Origin: Cladorhizidae sp. MBARI D1340-BT2
Lineage: Eukaryota; Porifera; Demospongiae; Poecilosclerida; Cladorhizidae
Assembly (NCBI GenBank): GCA_028752905.1
Contig: JAQNBH010000014.1
Location: 1,071,231-1,135,230, forward strand
Length of the DNA stretch: 64,000 nt
Direction of reading: 5' to 3'
The notes beneath the pieces were generated by a model, which saw nothing but the letters and a program-made list of their open reading frames with translations, had not been told where the DNA came from and ran no database searches. Both the position numbers and the translations under genes were made by a program. Below are positions 9,901-19,531 of the stretch, piece by piece. Each line of letters begins with the position of its first letter. Positions within the stretch are counted from its first letter, which is position 1.

Positions 9901-11404
9901 CCCTATCCATGGCTGAGGTAGTGTATCAGGGAGTGGGCTCTCCTTATCCATGGCTGAGGTAGTGTATCAGGGAGTGAGCTCTCCCTATCCATGGCTGAGG
10001 TAGTGTATCAGGGAGTGGGCTCTCCCTATCCATGGCTGAGGTAGTATATCAGGGAGTGGGCTCTCCCTATCCATGGCTGAGGCAGTGTATCAGGGAGTGG
10101 GCTCTCCCTATCCATGGCTGAGGTAGTGTATCAGGGAGTGGGCTCTCCCTATCCATGGCTGAGGTAGTGTATCAGGGAGTGGGCTCTCCCTATCCATGGC
10201 TGAGGCAGTGTATCAGGGAGTGGGCTCTCCTTATCCATGGCTGAGGTAGTGTATCAGGGAGTGGGCTCACCCTATCCATGGCTGAGGTAGTGTATCAGGG
10301 AGTGGGCTCTCCCTATCCATGGCTGAGGTAGTGTATCAGGGAGTGAGCTCTCCCTATCCATGGCTGAGGCAGTGTATCAGGGAGTGGGCTCTCCCTATCC
10401 ATGGCTGAGGTAGTGTATCAGGGAGTGGGCTCTCCCTATCCATGGCTGAGGTAGTGTATCAGGGAGTGAGCTCTCCCTATCCATGGCTGAGGTAGTGTAT
10501 CAGGGAGTGGGCTCTCCCTATCCATGGCTGAGGTAGTGTATCAGGGAGTGGGCTCTCCCTATCCATGGCTGAGGTAGTGTATCAGGGAGTGGGCTCTCCC
10601 TATCCATGGCTGAGGTAGTGTATCAGGGAGTGGGCTCTCCTTATCCATGGCTGAGGTAGTGTATCAGGGAGTGGGCTCTCCCTATCCATGGCTGAGGTAG
10701 TGTATCAGGGAGTGAGCTCTCCCTATCCATGGCTGAGGCAGTGTATCAGGGAGTGGGCTCTCCCTATCCATGGCTGAGGTAGTGTATCAGGGAGTGAGCT
10801 CTCCCTATCCATGGCTGAGGCAGTGTATCAGGGAGCGAGCTCTCCCTATCCATGGCTGAGGCAGTGTATCAGGGAGTGAGCTCTCCCTATCCATGGCTGA
10901 GGTAGTGTATCAGGGAGTGGGCTCTCCCTATCCATGGCTGAGGTAGTGTATCAGGGAGTGGGCTCTCCCTATCCATGGCTGAGGTAGTGTATCAGGGAGT
11001 GGGCTCTCCCTATCCATGGCTGAGGTAGTGTATCAGGGAGTGGGCTCTCCCTATCCATGGCTGAGGTAGTGTATCAGGGAGTGGGCTCTCCCTATCCATG
11101 GCTGAGGTAGTGTATCAGGGAGTGGGCTCTCCCTATCCATGGCTGAGGCAGTGTATCAGGGAGTGGGCTCTCCCTATCCATGGCTGAGGTAGTGTATCAG
11201 GGAGTGAGCTCTCCCTATCCATGGCTGAGGTAGTGTATCAGGGAGTGGGCTCTCCCTATCCATGGCTGAGGTAGTGTATCAGGGAGTGGGCTCTCCCTAT
11301 CCATGGCTGAGGTAGTGTATCAGGGAGTGGGCTCTCCCTATCCATGGCCGAGGTAGTGTATCAGGGAGTGGGCTCTCCCTACATGTATCCATGGTTGAGG
11401 TACT
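6912..11404. repeat. 41-bp minisatellite (about 109 copies)
   Basis: The unit is 41 bp (for example starts at 7201 and 7242) and contains CCATGGCTGAGGTAGTG, TATCAGGGAGTGGG and CTCTCCCTAT. Each unit can fold a small GGGAG/CTCCC stem. Variation is almost all single-base: GGTAG/GGCAG, GTGGGC/GTGAGC, CTCCC/CTCCT. The last full unit carries an extra CATGTA (TACATGTA at 11380-11387) and then degrades. Copies are extremely similar, which indicates recent or ongoing homogenisation. Confidence 0.97.
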
Positions 11405-11844
11405 GTTTGATCAGCCCTAATATTAGCATGAATACACTTTGGGAGTAGTTATGACTACTTCTAGAAGTCAAATACAAAGTTATTAACATGTAAAACTCTG
11501 GTTGAATAAGAATCACGGTAGTTTCATTAATCCTGAGATAGTGACTGGTCTTTCACACTCTACTATTTTCTTCCCACCTCTCACAGATGACATTTAGCTT
11601 CACATACAGTACACATACAAGGGCATGTTGTCTGAACTGGATTAGTTCATGTACAATTTGTACATTTAAGTGTACCAGATCTTGCAGCAATCCCTTACTA
11701 GTCATAAGCAATTTAAACAACATTGCAGCTGTCAGTAAAACACCCACAGGCAGCTGCAGGTCTTATAGATTGCTTCTTTAAAAAAAAGATCAAGACAGAG
11801 TTGAGCCTCCAATTGTTTGGATGTGCGAGTGTCTATTGTGTTCT
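11405..11844. other. Unique intronic spacer
   Basis: This non-repetitive stretch lies between two arrays. A 64-codon frame on the - strand (11553-11747) encodes a hydrophobic, helix-like sequence (LLTAAMLFKLLMTSKGLL...). I do not recognise it, it has no clear splice sites, and I leave it uncalled. The CACATACAGTACACATAC segment near 11605 carries a TACAGTA motif. Confidence 0.5.
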
Positions 11845-14489
11845 CAGTGTTCACCAAGCATTCTTATTACTCCTATAGAGTAGCCAGTGTTCACCAAGCA
11901 TTCTTATTACTCCTATAGAGTATCCAGTGTTCACCAAGCATTCTTATTACTCCTATAGAGTATCCAGTGTTCACCAAGCATTCTTATTACTCCTATAGAG
12001 TAGCCAGTGTTCACCAAGCATTCTTATTACTCCTATAGAGTATCCAGTGTTCACCAAGCATTCTTATTACTCCTATAGAGTATCCAGTGTTCACCAAGCA
12101 TTCTTATTACTCCTATAGAGTATCCAGTGTTCCCCAAGCATTCTTATTACTCCTATAGAGTAGCCAGTGTTCACCAAGCATTCTTATTACTCCTATAGAG
12201 TATCCAGTGTTCACCAAGCATTCTTATTACTCCTATAGAGTAGCCAGTGTTCACCAAGCATTCTTATTACTCCTATAGAGTATCCAGTGTTCACCAAGCA
12301 TTCTTATTACTCCTATAGAGTATCCAGTGTTCACCAAGCATTCTTATTACTCCTATAGAGTAGCCAGTGTTCACCAAGCATTCTTATTACTCCTATAGAG
12401 TATCCAGTGTTCACCAAGCATTCTTATTACTCCTATAGAGTAGCCAGTGTTCACCAAGCATTCTTATTACTCCTATAGAGTAGCCAGTGTTCACCAAGCA
12501 TTCTTATTACTCCTATAGAGTATCCAGTGTTCACCGAGCATTCTTATTACTCCTATAGAGTATCCAGTGTTCACCAAGCATTCTTATTACTCCTATAGAG
12601 TATCCAGTGTTCCCCAAGCATTCTTATTACTCCTATAGAGTATACAGTGTTCACCAAGCATTCTTATTACTCCTATAGAGTATCCAGTGTTCACCAAGCA
12701 TTCTTATTACTCCTATAGAGTAGCCAGTGTTCACCAAGCATTCTTATTACTCCTATAGAGTATCCAGTGTTCACCAAGCATTCTTATTACTCCTATAGAG
12801 TAGCCAGTGTTCACCAAGCATTCTTATTGCTCCTATAGAGTATCCAGTGTTCACCAAGCATTCTTATTACTCCTATAGAGTATCCAGTGTTCACCAAGCA
12901 TTCTTATTACTCCTATAGAGTATCCAGTGTTCACCAAGCATTCTTATTACTCCTATAGAGTAGCCAGTGTTCACCAAGCATTCTTATTACTCCTATAGAG
13001 TATCCAGTGTTCACCAAGCATTCTTATTACTCCTATAGAGTATCCAGTGTTCACCAAGCATTCTTATTACTCCTATAGAGTATCCAGTGTTCACCAAGCA
13101 TTCTTATTACTCCTATAGAGTATCCAGTGTTCACCAAGCATTCTTATTACTCCTATAGAGTAGCCAGTGTTCACCGAGAATTCTTATTACTCCTATAGAG
13201 TATCCAGTGTTCACCAAGCATTCTTATTACTCCTATAGAGTATCCAGTGTTCACCAAGCATTCTTATTACTCCTATAGAGTATCCAGTGTTCACCAAGCA
13301 TTCTTATTACTCCTATAGAGTATCCAGTGTTCACCAAGCATTCTTATTACTCCTATAGAGTATCCAGTGTTCACCAGGCATTCTTATTACTCCTATAGAG
13401 TAGCCAGTGCTCACCAAGCATTCTTATTACTCCTATAGAGTATCCAGTGCTCACCAAAGCATTCTTATTACTCCTATAGAGTATCCAGTGTTCCCCAAGC
13501 ATTCTTATTACTCCTATAGAGTATCCAGTGTTCACCAAGCATTCTTATTACTCCTATAGAGTAGCCAGTGTTCACCAAGCATTCTTATTACTCCTATAGA
13601 GTATCCAGTGTTCACCAAGCATTCTTATTACTCCTATAGAGTATCCAGTGTTCACCAAGCATTCTTATTACTCCTATAGAGTAGCCAGTGTTCACCAAGC
13701 ATTCTTATTACTCCTATAGAGTAGCCAGTGTTCACCAAGCATTCTTATTACTCCTATAGAGTATCCAGTGTTCACCAAGCATTCTTATTACTCCTATAGA
13801 GTATCCAGTGTTCACCAAGCATTCTTATTACTCCTATAGAGTATCCAGTGTTCACCAAGCATTCTTATTACTCCTATAGAGTATCCAGTGTTCACCAAGC
13901 ATTCTTATTACTCCTATAGAGTATCCAGTGTTCACCAAGCATTCTTATTACTCCTATAGAGTATCCAGTGTTCACCAAGCATTCTTATTACTCCTATAGA
14001 GTATCCAGTGTTCACCAAGCATTCTTATTACTCCTATAGAGTATCCAGTGTTCCCCAAGCATTCTTATTACTCCTATAGAGTAGCCAGTGTTCACCAAGC
14101 ATTCTTATTACTCCTATAGAGTATCCAGTGTTCACCAAGCATTCTTATTACTCCTATAGAGTATCCAGTGTTCACCAAGCATTCTTATTACTCCTATAGA
14201 GTATCCAGTGTTCACCAAGCATTCTTATTACTCCTATAGAGTATCCAGTGTTCACCAAGCATTCTTATTACTCCTATAGGGTATCCAGTGTTCACCAAGC
14301 ATTCTTATTACTCCTATAGAGTATCCAGTGTTCACCAAGCATTCTTATTACTCCTATAGAGTATCCAGTGTTCCCCAAGCATTCTTATTACTCCTATAGA
14401 GTAGCCAGTGTTCACCAAGCATTCTTATTACTCCTATAGAGTATCCAGTGTTCACCAAGCATTCTTATTACTCCTATAGAGTATCCAGT
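11845..14489. repeat. 40-bp minisatellite (about 66 copies)
   Basis: The unit is exactly 40 bp (11881, 11921 and so on), containing CCAGTGTTCACCAAGC, ATTCTTATTACTCC and TATAGAGTA. The main variants are TATCC/TAGCC and TTCACC/TTCCCC. A single inserted A near 13456 shifts the register. Each unit holds a pyrimidine-rich stretch followed by TATAG, resembling a weak 3' splice site on the sense strand. Confidence 0.97.
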
Positions 14490-14525
14490 GAGTTAGTTTG
14501 CATTGTTGTATAGTTCAGCGTCAGC

Positions 14526-15129
14526 ATGGCACTCAGTGCTGCTGCTGAGAAGCAGCGCTGCTACCATCAGCGGAAGAGGGCAGAGATGAGTGAGTAGGCT
14601 TGGAAGATGTGAGGGGAAGAAGGCCAGAGCCACTAAACCAGAGGCAGTGAGAGGGCAGCAGAGGCAGAAGCTTTGTAGGTGGTTGGCAGCCAAGAAGGCA
14701 GCAGCAGTACACATATATCCTAGCAGTAGTCCAGCCCGTAGCAGTAGTCCATCCCGTAGCAGCAGTCCAGCCCGTAGCAGCAGTCCATCCCGTAGCAGTA
14801 GTCCAGCCCGTAGCAGTAGTCCAGCCCGTAGCAGCAGTCCAGCCCATAGCAGCAGTCCAGCCCGTAGCAGCAGACGAAAATGCAGCAGGCACCCAGGGCC
14901 TGTAGCTGTGGCAGACCTCGGGCCTGGCAGTTTTGTTGCCATTCCTGTGCAACTGAACGAGGCTTGTATTTCTCCACATTGCAATGTGTGTAGCATGCAA
15001 GAAGAGCAGGTAACTGAAGTTTCTCCGCAAGGTGGGCAACTCGGGGGGCCCAGGGGAAGACAACAGTGTGGAATACATAAATTATTTGTGTGCCCAGAGC
15101 CACAGGTGAATGGAACTTCACAACTATGA
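14526..15129 (+). pseudogene. Degenerate basic/RS-like reading frame
   Basis: Starting at 14526, one frame reads MALSAAAEKQRCYHQRKRAE and stops at TAG (14595-14597). A second frame, open from 14590 to 15129, continues with a basic stretch (RCEGKKARATKPEAV, QQRQKLCRWLAAKKAA), then SSSPAR/SSSPSR repeats, and then VADLGPGSFVAIPVQL. The AEKQR-type opening followed by basic heptads resembles uncharacterised, often transposon-associated proteins of marine invertebrates; that comparison is from memory and weak. A +1 shift separates the two parts, there is no obvious promoter, and it sits inside an ATP6V1H intron. It is most likely a dead fragment. Confidence 0.3.
14722..14876. repeat. 18-bp tandem repeat encoding Ser-Ser-Ser-Pro-Ala-Arg
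   Basis: About eight to nine copies of AGCAGTAGTCCAGCCCGT occur with AGCAGC and CCATCC variants. Because 18 is a multiple of three, the + strand frame gives RS-domain-like peptides, while the - strand gives Leu/Arg/Ala or Tyr/Gly/Leu repeats. Confidence 0.9.
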
Positions 15130-15870
15130 TACTCATTAGAGTTCACAGATGCACAGCGAGCAGTGATGCCAAGTATACTAAGGAAAGAGACTAACTATGC
15201 TAGGATTGTCAAAGGCAACACACATACAGTACATTGTATAGTCATGTATATGATACTCATTGCAGGCGTCAGAAAAGTGAAGCAATCAGTGCCAATGATT
15301 AGTTGTACAGTATTAAAATGTACATAGATTGACCTGCACTTATAATAAAAGGTAAATGAGATGGTAAACTTGGATAGAGCAAGTATCCAGTCCACAGGAG
15401 AGCCATGCATGGTTGTACAACATCATAACACCTTCTCAATAATCAACTTCAAAAATTGAAGTTGATTATTGAGAAAGTGATTTTGATGTTATTATGTCAA
15501 CTGAGAGTTCATTGAGAGATCATTAACACTTGAAATGCCATTACTATGAATTCTGTTACCAAGCATTACCAAACTTTTTCTGTTTTCTTTACTAGAAGGA
15601 TCACCATTCTCTGTGTATGATATCCCTAAAGCAATACCAGACCCGCCATTAAGGCAGTGCTGTACAAGAACAGCTGGTTATATGACATTGTTTACAACAC
15701 TGAAAATTAGATGCCAATATTAATGAAATTCCATTACCATGTGTTTCACTCAAAAGTGTTTCTGAATATCATTATGGAATAACATTAAGTCTATGGAGAC
15801 CTACATGGAGATAATGAATGTTAGCAGCCCATAAATAGTGGAAATGAAATTCTGTTACCACATGAACAAG
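15130..15870. other. Unique intronic spacer with a perfect 20-bp hairpin
   Basis: Non-repetitive sequence. A perfect inverted repeat pairs 15433-15452 (TTCTCAATAATCAACTTCAA) with 15456-15475 around a three-base AAA loop. Downstream, 15530-15850 contains three loose copies of a motif like GAAATTCTGTTACCA, perhaps from an old element. No gene is called. Confidence 0.6.
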
Positions 15871-16135
15871 CCCATATATTATACATATATATTATACATG
15901 TGTATATTATACATGTATATATTATACATATATATATTATACATGTGTATATTATGTGTATATTATATAATACATATATATATATTATATGTGTATATTA
16001 TACTACATATTATATACTACATTATGTGTATGTTATACATGCATTTATTATACTACATATTATATACTGTATTATGTGTATGTTATACATGCATATATTA
16101 TGTATATATTATACTATATATATATATTATATGTT
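15871..16135. repeat. AT-rich TATATTATACATG repeat
   Basis: Irregular low-complexity sequence made of TATATTATACATGTGTA-like words ends about 50 bp before the exon D acceptor. The Tyr/Ile/Cys-rich + frames are compositional. Confidence 0.85.
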
Positions 16136-16184
16136 TAAAGTTCTATTTTATTTTTATTTGTTGTTTGTATTTTTGGCTTCCCAG

Positions 16185-16248
16185 AGACCAACTGATTCAG
16201 CCACTACTTCAAATTCTGTTTAGAAATGACGTCTACAGTAAATTCCAG
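16185..16248 (+). CDS. ATP6V1H: V-ATPase V1 subunit H, exon D
   Basis: This 64-base exon sits behind a strong pyrimidine tract (TTTTTGGCTTCCCAG) and before donor GTAAGT. The first A completes GGA (Gly) with exon C, and the exon then reads DQLIQPLLQILFRNDVYSKF and Q, ending in phase 0. It corresponds to human AWPYFLPMLNRQDPFTVH. The alternative AG two bases later would break the phase. Confidence 0.88.
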
Positions 16249-16410
16249 GTAAGTGCTCTGCGTTACTCTGCTGGCCATCAGTCATTAGCTTCATGGCCCC
16301 CCACTACCAGATGGGTGGGCACTATATCACATCACTACTAGCGTGTCATCACACGATTGGTCCCTCCGGTTCACATTTATGAGCGCAATTTGTTTCGTGT
16401 TTTATGTGCG

Positions 16411-17213
16411 CCACTAATACAGTGTATGTACATATATGGCAATAGCTGCACTTGTGCACCACTAATATGTACATATATGGCAATAGCTGCACTTGTGCAC
16501 CACTAATATGTACATATATGGCAATAGCTGCACTTGTGCACCACTAATATGTACATATATGGCAATAGCTGCACATGTGCACCACTAATATGTACATATA
16601 TGGCAATAGCTGCACATGTGCACCACTAATATGTACATATATGGCAATAGCTGCACATGTGCACCACTAATATGTACATATATGGCAATAGCTGCACATG
16701 TGCACCACTAATATGTACATATATGGCAATTGCTGCACATGTGCACCACTAATATGTACATATATGGCAATTGCTGCACATGTGCACCACTAATATGTAC
16801 ATACAGATGGCAATAGCTGCACATGTGCACCACTAATATGTACATATATGGCAATAGCTGCACATGTGCACCACTAATATGTACATATATGGCAATTGCT
16901 GCACATGTGCACCACTAATATGTACATACAGATGGCAATAGCTACACATGTGCACCACTAATATGTACATATATGGCAATTGCTGCACATGTGCACCACT
17001 AATATGTACATACAGATGGCAATAGCTGCACATATGCACCACTAATATGTACATATATGGCAATAGCTGCACATGTGCACCACTAATATGTACATATATG
17101 GCAATTGCTGCACATGTGCACCACTAATATGTACATATATGGCAATAGCTGCACATGTGCACCACTAATATGTACATATATGGCAATAGCTGCACATGTG
17201 CACCACTAATATG
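16411..17213. repeat. 41-bp minisatellite (about 19 copies)
   Basis: The unit is 41 bp (16441, 16482) and contains ATATGTACATATATGGCAAT, AGCTGCACATGTGCACC and ACTA. It is unrelated in sequence to the 41-bp array at 6912. It includes the 10-bp palindrome GCACATGTGC. The first copy has seven extra bases forming TACAGTGTA at 16418-16426. Some later copies read TACATACAGATGG in place of TACATATATGG. Confidence 0.96.
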
Positions 17214-17635
17214 CAGGGCAGGAAGTGCCGAGTGTAGCTTCACAACTCATTAGGATAGTTGCATCGTAGATGTCTGTTGTGTGGTCATGACAAATGACCA
17301 ATTCTTGCGTCGTCCAAAGCTGCTAGGCGGCAGCACTGCCTACAGAAGTGAGTGTGCACTGCAGTGTGAATAGCAACACTGCAACACTGCCCCTATTGTC
17401 ATGCAATCTGTGGTTCATGATGCCTTAACAATGATTTTTTGCCACACCCCTTAATTTATACTTGTTTCTTATTGCATTTTATTGCAACTAGTGACAGGTC
17501 GGTAGCCAGCATGGAGCTCGTTAGTGAAGGCCTGGCATGGTGGAACTGTTCCAGAGACAGAGCTTGTTGTTTTGAGGTGGGTGGTGGAGTCTGCCTCAGC
17601 ACCCAAGGTTGTTGAACTCTCACTAGCCTGGACTT
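17214..17635. other. Unique intronic spacer
   Basis: Non-repetitive sequence in intron D-E. A short + frame reads SVASMELVSEGLAWWNC but has no supporting context. I see nothing that I can name. Confidence 0.5.
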
Positions 17636-18236
17636 GAAGAAGCACTGCTCAAGGCAGAGTTAGAAGCACTACTCCAGGCAGAGTTAGAAGCACTGCTCCA
17701 GGCAGAGTTAGAAGCACTGCTCCAGGCAGAGTTAGAAGCACTGCTCAAGGCAGAGTTAGAAGCACTGCTCAAGGCAGAGTTAGAAGCACTGCTCCAGGCA
17801 GAGTTAGAAGCACTGCTCCAGGCAGAGTTAGAAGCACTACTCCAGGCAGAGTTAGAAGCACTGCTCCAGGCAGAGTTAGAAGCACTGCTCCAGGCAGAGT
17901 TAGAAGCACTGCTCCAGGCAGAGTTAGAAGCACTGCTCCAGGCAGAGTTAGAAGCACTGCTCCAGGCAGAGTTAGAAGCACTGCTCCAGACAGAGTTAGA
18001 AGCACTGCTCCAGGCAGAGTTAGAAGCACTGCTCCAGGCAGAGTTAGAAGCACTGCTCCAGGCAGAGTTAGAAGCACTGCTCAAGGCAGAGTTAGAAGCA
18101 CTGCTCCAGGCAGAGTTAGAAGCACTGCTCAAGGCAGAGTTAGAAGCACTGCTCCAGGCAGAGTTAGAAGCACTGCTCAAGGCAGAGTTAGAAGCACTGC
18201 TCAAGGCAGAGTTAGAAGCACTGCTCAAGGCAGAGT
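17636..18236. repeat. 24-bp minisatellite (about 25 copies)
   Basis: The unit is GCACTGCTCCAGGCAG plus AGTTAGAA (24 bp), with CTCAAGG and ACTACTCC variants. Stop-free - strand frames (ALSSASNS repeats and LLTLPGAV repeats) follow from the unit length. Confidence 0.96.
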
Positions 18237-18656
18237 TTTTGTCCAGTACTGCCAAAGATTTCCTACATATGGTATCTTGGATTCCATGGATATCCTAGCA
18301 AAGTGACTGACTAATACACTGTACATGCACTTCGTGAATCTAGGGTTAAGCTATTGGGCTCTCGGTCTTTTATGCCTAGGGCAAGTGCTAAGGAATTCTA
18401 TGGTGAGGTATTCTGGGACTAAAATTATTCTTCTGTAGGAATAGTGTTTCTTGGGGTAGGGTTGTTCTACATACACATACATGTACATGTAGGGCAAGGG
18501 ACATGATTAAGGCGTGTGGAGTTGCATGTACCTCGATTGAAGGGTCACGTGTGTAGCCTTGGGCTAGGGCTAGGTCCATGCTGGGTGATCCAAAGTACAC
18601 TGTACATAGTCTTTCAGTGAGTTCAGTTTTTTTAGGTTCTGCTTGCATATACTGTA
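18237..18656. other. Unique intronic spacer
   Basis: Non-repetitive, with two TACACTGTA motifs (18315-18323 and 18596-18604) and a TACATGTACATGTA (about 18478-18491). An 86-codon - strand frame (18388-18648) is not recognised and has no coding signature I trust. Confidence 0.5.
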
Positions 18657-19175
18657 GCAGGCTAATACAGTGTAGCTCTTATGTACTGGTAGGCTCTCCT
18701 GACACACTCACATAACATAGAGCAGGCTAATAGCTCTTATGTACTGGCAGGCTTTCCTGACACACTCACATAACATAGAGATGGCTAATAGCTCTTATGT
18801 ACTGGCAGGCTCTCCTGACACACTCACATAACGTAGAGCAGGCTAATAGCTCTTATGTACTGGTAGGCTCTCTTGACACACTCACATAACATAGAGCTGG
18901 CTAATAGCTCTTATGTACTGGTAGGCTTACCTGACACACTCACATAACATAGAGCTGGCTAATAGCTCTTATGTACTGGTAGGCTTACCTGGCACACTCA
19001 CATAACATAGAGCTGGCTAATAGCTCTTATGTACTGGTAGGCTCTCCTGACACACTCACATAACATAGAGCTGGCTAATAGCTCTTATGGGCAGGCTTAC
19101 CTGACACACTCACATACATAGAGCAGGCTAATAGCTCTTATGTACTGGTAGGCTTTCCTGACACACACTCACATA
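18657..19175. repeat. 58-bp tandem repeat (about 9 copies)
   Basis: The unit is 58 bp (GGCTAA at 18725, 18783, 18841) and contains GGCTAATAGCTCTTATGTAC, TGGTAGGCT and CTGACACACTCACATAAC. The first copy contains seven extra bases forming TACAGTGTA (18666-18674) where other copies read CTAATAGCTC. Confidence 0.95.
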
Positions 19176-19275
19176 TGCAAGCCTACAAAAGGTGCGGTAG
19201 TTAGTGAAGTCGGTAGATTAGGTATCTGTAGGAGTCATGTTGTGGCCCAAGTCGGAATATTTCTCTTCGTGTTTG

Positions 19276-19340
19276 GGGTATATCATATATTATATGATAT
19301 TATATGATGTGTGTGTGTGTGTGTGTGTGTGTGTGTTGTG
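19276..19340. repeat. TATATGATATTATATG and (GT)n tract forming the 3' splice region
   Basis: An AT dinucleotide-rich stretch is followed by about 15 uninterrupted GT units that run to the acceptor TTGTGTAG at 19343. There is no conventional pyrimidine tract, so the branch point-acceptor region of exon E is a UG repeat in the transcript. Confidence 0.9.
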
Positions 19341-19343
19341 TAG

Positions 19344-19448
19344 GCTTGTCTGATAATCTCTCGTCTCGCTGCCTGTAGTAAAGCGATGTTGAAGACTGAA
19401 GACCTCACCCAATTTCTGAGCTGGTCCATAGCAAACCTGGGCTCACAG
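19344..19448 (+). CDS. ATP6V1H: V-ATPase V1 subunit H, exon E
   Basis: This 105-base exon (35 codons, phase 0 at both ends) has donor GTAAAG. It reads ACLIISRLAACSKAMLKTED, then LTQFLSWSIANLGSQ. It aligns without a gap to human MAARIIAKLAAWGKELMEGS / DLNYYFNWIKTQLSSQ, one of the most recognisable parts of subunit H. The human protein has roughly 18 further residues between this point and the exon F segment; none is seen here, so this gene resembles the shorter isoform or has another exon that I could not find in the 13-kb intron that follows. Confidence 0.93.
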
Positions 19449-19531
19449 GTAAAGCTTATTATACATACATAGCCAATGGTTCTTCTCTGGGGAAGCATAT
19501 CTAATATGGCTTGTTAATTTGAGGACAAGTT

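Noticed and set aside
11553..11747. 64-codon hydrophobic frame on the - strand
   Set aside because: Short, unrecognised, no supporting splice sites, opposite strand to the host gene.
14722..14876. SR-splicing-factor RS domain
   Set aside because: SSSPAR/SSSPSR is an 18-bp repeat by-product; no RNA-recognition motif or intact gene surrounds it.
15871..16341. Tyr/Ile-rich + strand frame that also contains the exon D sequence
   Set aside because: Only 16185-16248 matches subunit H; the upstream part is AT-rich repeat and the rest is intron.
19301..19340. (GT)n as a Z-DNA or recombination hotspot
   Set aside because: Possible in principle, but nothing in the sequence beyond the dinucleotide run supports it.
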